DNA of 64,000 nt from Pseudoscleropodium purum (lineage: Eukaryota > Streptophyta > Bryopsida > Hypnales > Brachytheciaceae): NCBI GenBank assembly GCA_963969395.1, contig OZ017799.1, positions 14,944,501-15,008,500 of the forward strand. The letters run 5' to 3'. Positions 61,953 to 64,000 of this stretch are shown here, in pieces. A program made the position numbers and the translations under genes. Each line of letters opens with the position of its first letter. The stretch's first letter is position 1. The notes under the pieces were generated by a model, which ran no database searches, was not told the origin of the DNA, and worked only from the letters and a program-made list of their open reading frames with translations.

Positions 61953-64000
61953 TGTGCTTCCAATTAAAATTGTCTCTTCAAATTCAGTATTTAAATTGCT
62001 TTAAATGGAAAAGTTGAATGTATTATAGAAATTTATTATTCTACATTTTAGCTAAACAAGTGTTCAAAGGTTTCACTACTACAAAGTTTTAAAATTATTG
62101 TTGTAATCCTTAGTTTTTTTACATATCCTCAATTATTGATAATCAAATTTGAGTTGCTAAGAAAAGATACACATGGAAAGTGCTTTTAATAAAATAAAAT
62201 CTAATTAATCATATATATGGATTATTACTTATTTTTGCAAATTATTTATAAATTAGCTTCAATTTGAAGTTTTCAATGGAATTCCATATGTCTACAATGT
62301 GTACAATAATTCAATCTTCAATTATTTTTAACAAATTTATATTATTATCAAAATAATAAAATTACAATTTATAAGCCATATTTCACATTTTATTAAATTT
62401 CATTGACTAACACTTAAATATATCTATTTAGCAATCTTCATTCAAACCCATTCATTGTTTATTCATTTGAGTTTGTTATATGCCTATACTTTTTGAATAA
62501 TTGTATTATATATAATATACGTATATATGTCTATGAACAAAAAAATTCTCCCATCTTAGATTTCAAGGAAAAAATAATTTATATATTTTTTAGTAGATAA
62601 AAAAATACTAAATCAATAAATATTTCCTTAAACATAAAACATTTTGACTCCTTCACTAATATTGTTACAAACTTTCTTCATGACCATTGCAACCTTGATC
62701 ATTCAATGATAACAATATAAAACACATTGCAAAAATATAAATTTATAGATTCATTAAAATTTAAATAGTTGATGTCAATGATCATTATCATAAAAAAAAT
62801 CACACAAAATTTATCAAAAATTTTGTACTTTTTAATGCACACTCAAGATTTCTTACTTCCACTTACTATCTCACTTTAAAACCTAATGTTAAACTCTATG
62901 CAAATAGACTATCATATATGTATCTTTGCAAGAGTTAATCCTTTTTTTCCTCATTTCTTGTTGAAGAAAGTGCCTAGTGCAAAGTTTTGTATATTTGGAG
63001 AGTTTTGAATAGTCATAGAGTTGAAGAGTTGTAGCTAGTTAGTTGTGAAAGAGTGTACACACTAGGTTCGGTAGAAGCTTGGGAAGGATGAATTTGGTGT
63101 GGGATTGCACATGGCATGCACAAAAGTAGGCATGAAGTTGGTTTGGAAATTAGGTTTGGTAAAGATGAGTTTGTGTTGTTATGTAGCCTTTGCCTTGCCA
63201 TAATGAAGCAATGGTGATGAAGCTTTGTTGGTATGTTTTATAAACTTTAAGAGTTGATTTATACTTGTTAAATCTATGCTATTTTTGAGTAAAATAGTTT
63301 TCAATTTGAATTGAAATTTTGAGGTATGACAAAGCAATTTTGACATATTTTATTTTACTGTAAAATTTTGAGCATTAAGTTTTTAAACTTAATTTGGAGC
63401 ATTGATTCATTGAGACAATTTTATTTAAAAAAATACCTTTGGTGTAATTCAGTAAATAAGCAATATCTATAGCATTTGGTGTCTTACAATTTTTAGTCAA
63501 TGCTTTTAATGAGATCATCATTTATCATGTGAAGGTAGAAAAGTATTCAAAGATGGGCTTAAGAACAAATTTTAAAGCAATCAAAATAAAGAAAGAATTT
63601 TTTTGGAATTTATGTGTTCTCTATGACATTTTTCAAACTGTTTCTAGAACATACAAGTAAAGTGTCTTTTATTTTTATTTAGAAACATTTATATTCTTTG
63701 TTACTTTGAAGGATTTTTTATTAAATTTTTCTTTTCTTTTCATCCTTTGTAGCATGTCATGAGGCATTATTTATTTTTATTCTTTAATGTGCTTATTCTA
63801 TTTTATTATTTTATGGCAACATTCAATCTTGCATGTTTAAAATAGTAATGTTTTTGGTAGGATTCTTTATTTTTCAATCAAATTGCAACTATTGTTTCAT
63901 CATCCATTAGTAATTATTATACCTAAATTTCTCTTTACTTTTTTGCTTATATAGAATATTCCTATAGAATTCTATATCATGTTATATCTTCAAGTGTTTA
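61953..64000. other. AT-rich flank upstream of the LEA/DUF4149 gene
   Basis: Should contain the promoter of the minus-strand LEA/DUF4149 gene. I see no ACGT-type ABA element within the first 500 bases and no TATA box I would commit to. The rest, to the window end, is AT-rich with only chance-length frames. Confidence 0.4.

Noticed and set aside
1..64000. tRNA, rRNA, CRISPR array, bacterial operon or viral genes
   Set aside because: Scanning by eye found no tRNA B-box pairs, no rRNA landmarks, no regularly spaced identical repeats and no viral replication or capsid motifs. A tRNAscan or Rfam search could still find small RNAs I missed.

Overview
This window looks like nuclear DNA from a land plant. 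It is very AT-rich, its genes are broken by many short GT-AG introns, and all four recognisable genes belong to families known from plants or eukaryotes generally: an HVA22/TB2-DP1 protein, a PSK SIMULATOR (DUF3475/DUF668) protein, a TRPC4AP/DUF3689 armadillo-like protein, and a LEA protein fused to a DUF4149/TMEM205-like membrane domain. The species cannot be fixed from the sequence. Long gene-poor stretches full of decayed repeats suggest a medium or large plant genome. There is no bacterial, organellar or viral gene content.

Layout. 1-11 kb: AT-rich repeat DNA with a decayed C2H2-finger gene relic (about 0.6-1.9 kb) and a 1.49-kb CACTA-type non-autonomous transposon (3453-4938). 11.08-13.5 kb: a complete six-exon HVA22-like gene on the minus strand. 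13.5-37.9 kb: gene-poor DNA with at least three CACTA-terminated MITEs or MITE-like elements, other inverted-repeat elements, a diverged ~175-bp tandem repeat (20.7-21.3 kb), a gene relic (20.1-20.6 kb), a GC-rich triplicated 192-bp unit (28.6-29.2 kb) and a 2-kb head-to-head repeat palindrome (34.6-36.6 kb). 37.9-57.6 kb: a GC-richer, gene-dense block. It holds a 12-exon PSI gene on the plus strand (40321-46816) converging on a 14-exon TRPC4AP gene on the minus strand (49607-56158), each behind a GC-rich upstream region with small tandem duplications. 58.4-62.0 kb: a four-exon LEA/DUF4149 gene on the minus strand, again in AT-rich DNA. 62-64 kb: nothing recognised.

I rebuilt the gene models by hand from reading-frame continuity, splice sites and family motifs. 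All four give uninterrupted proteins: 260 aa (HVA22-like), 750 aa (PSI), 806 aa (TRPC4AP) and 891 aa (LEA/DUF4149). Exon phases are consistent at every junction. They do not form a pathway or operon. HVA22 and LEA proteins are both classically linked to ABA, dehydration and ER or membrane stress, but their sharing this window may be chance.

The most interesting points are: a full-length plant TRPC4AP homologue; an unusually long LEA-TMEM205 fusion; a candidate frame-breaking cassette exon inside the PSI gene; three families of terminal-inverted-repeat elements, two of whose members have clean 3-bp target duplications; and the GC-rich 192-bp triplication carrying telo-box-like motifs.
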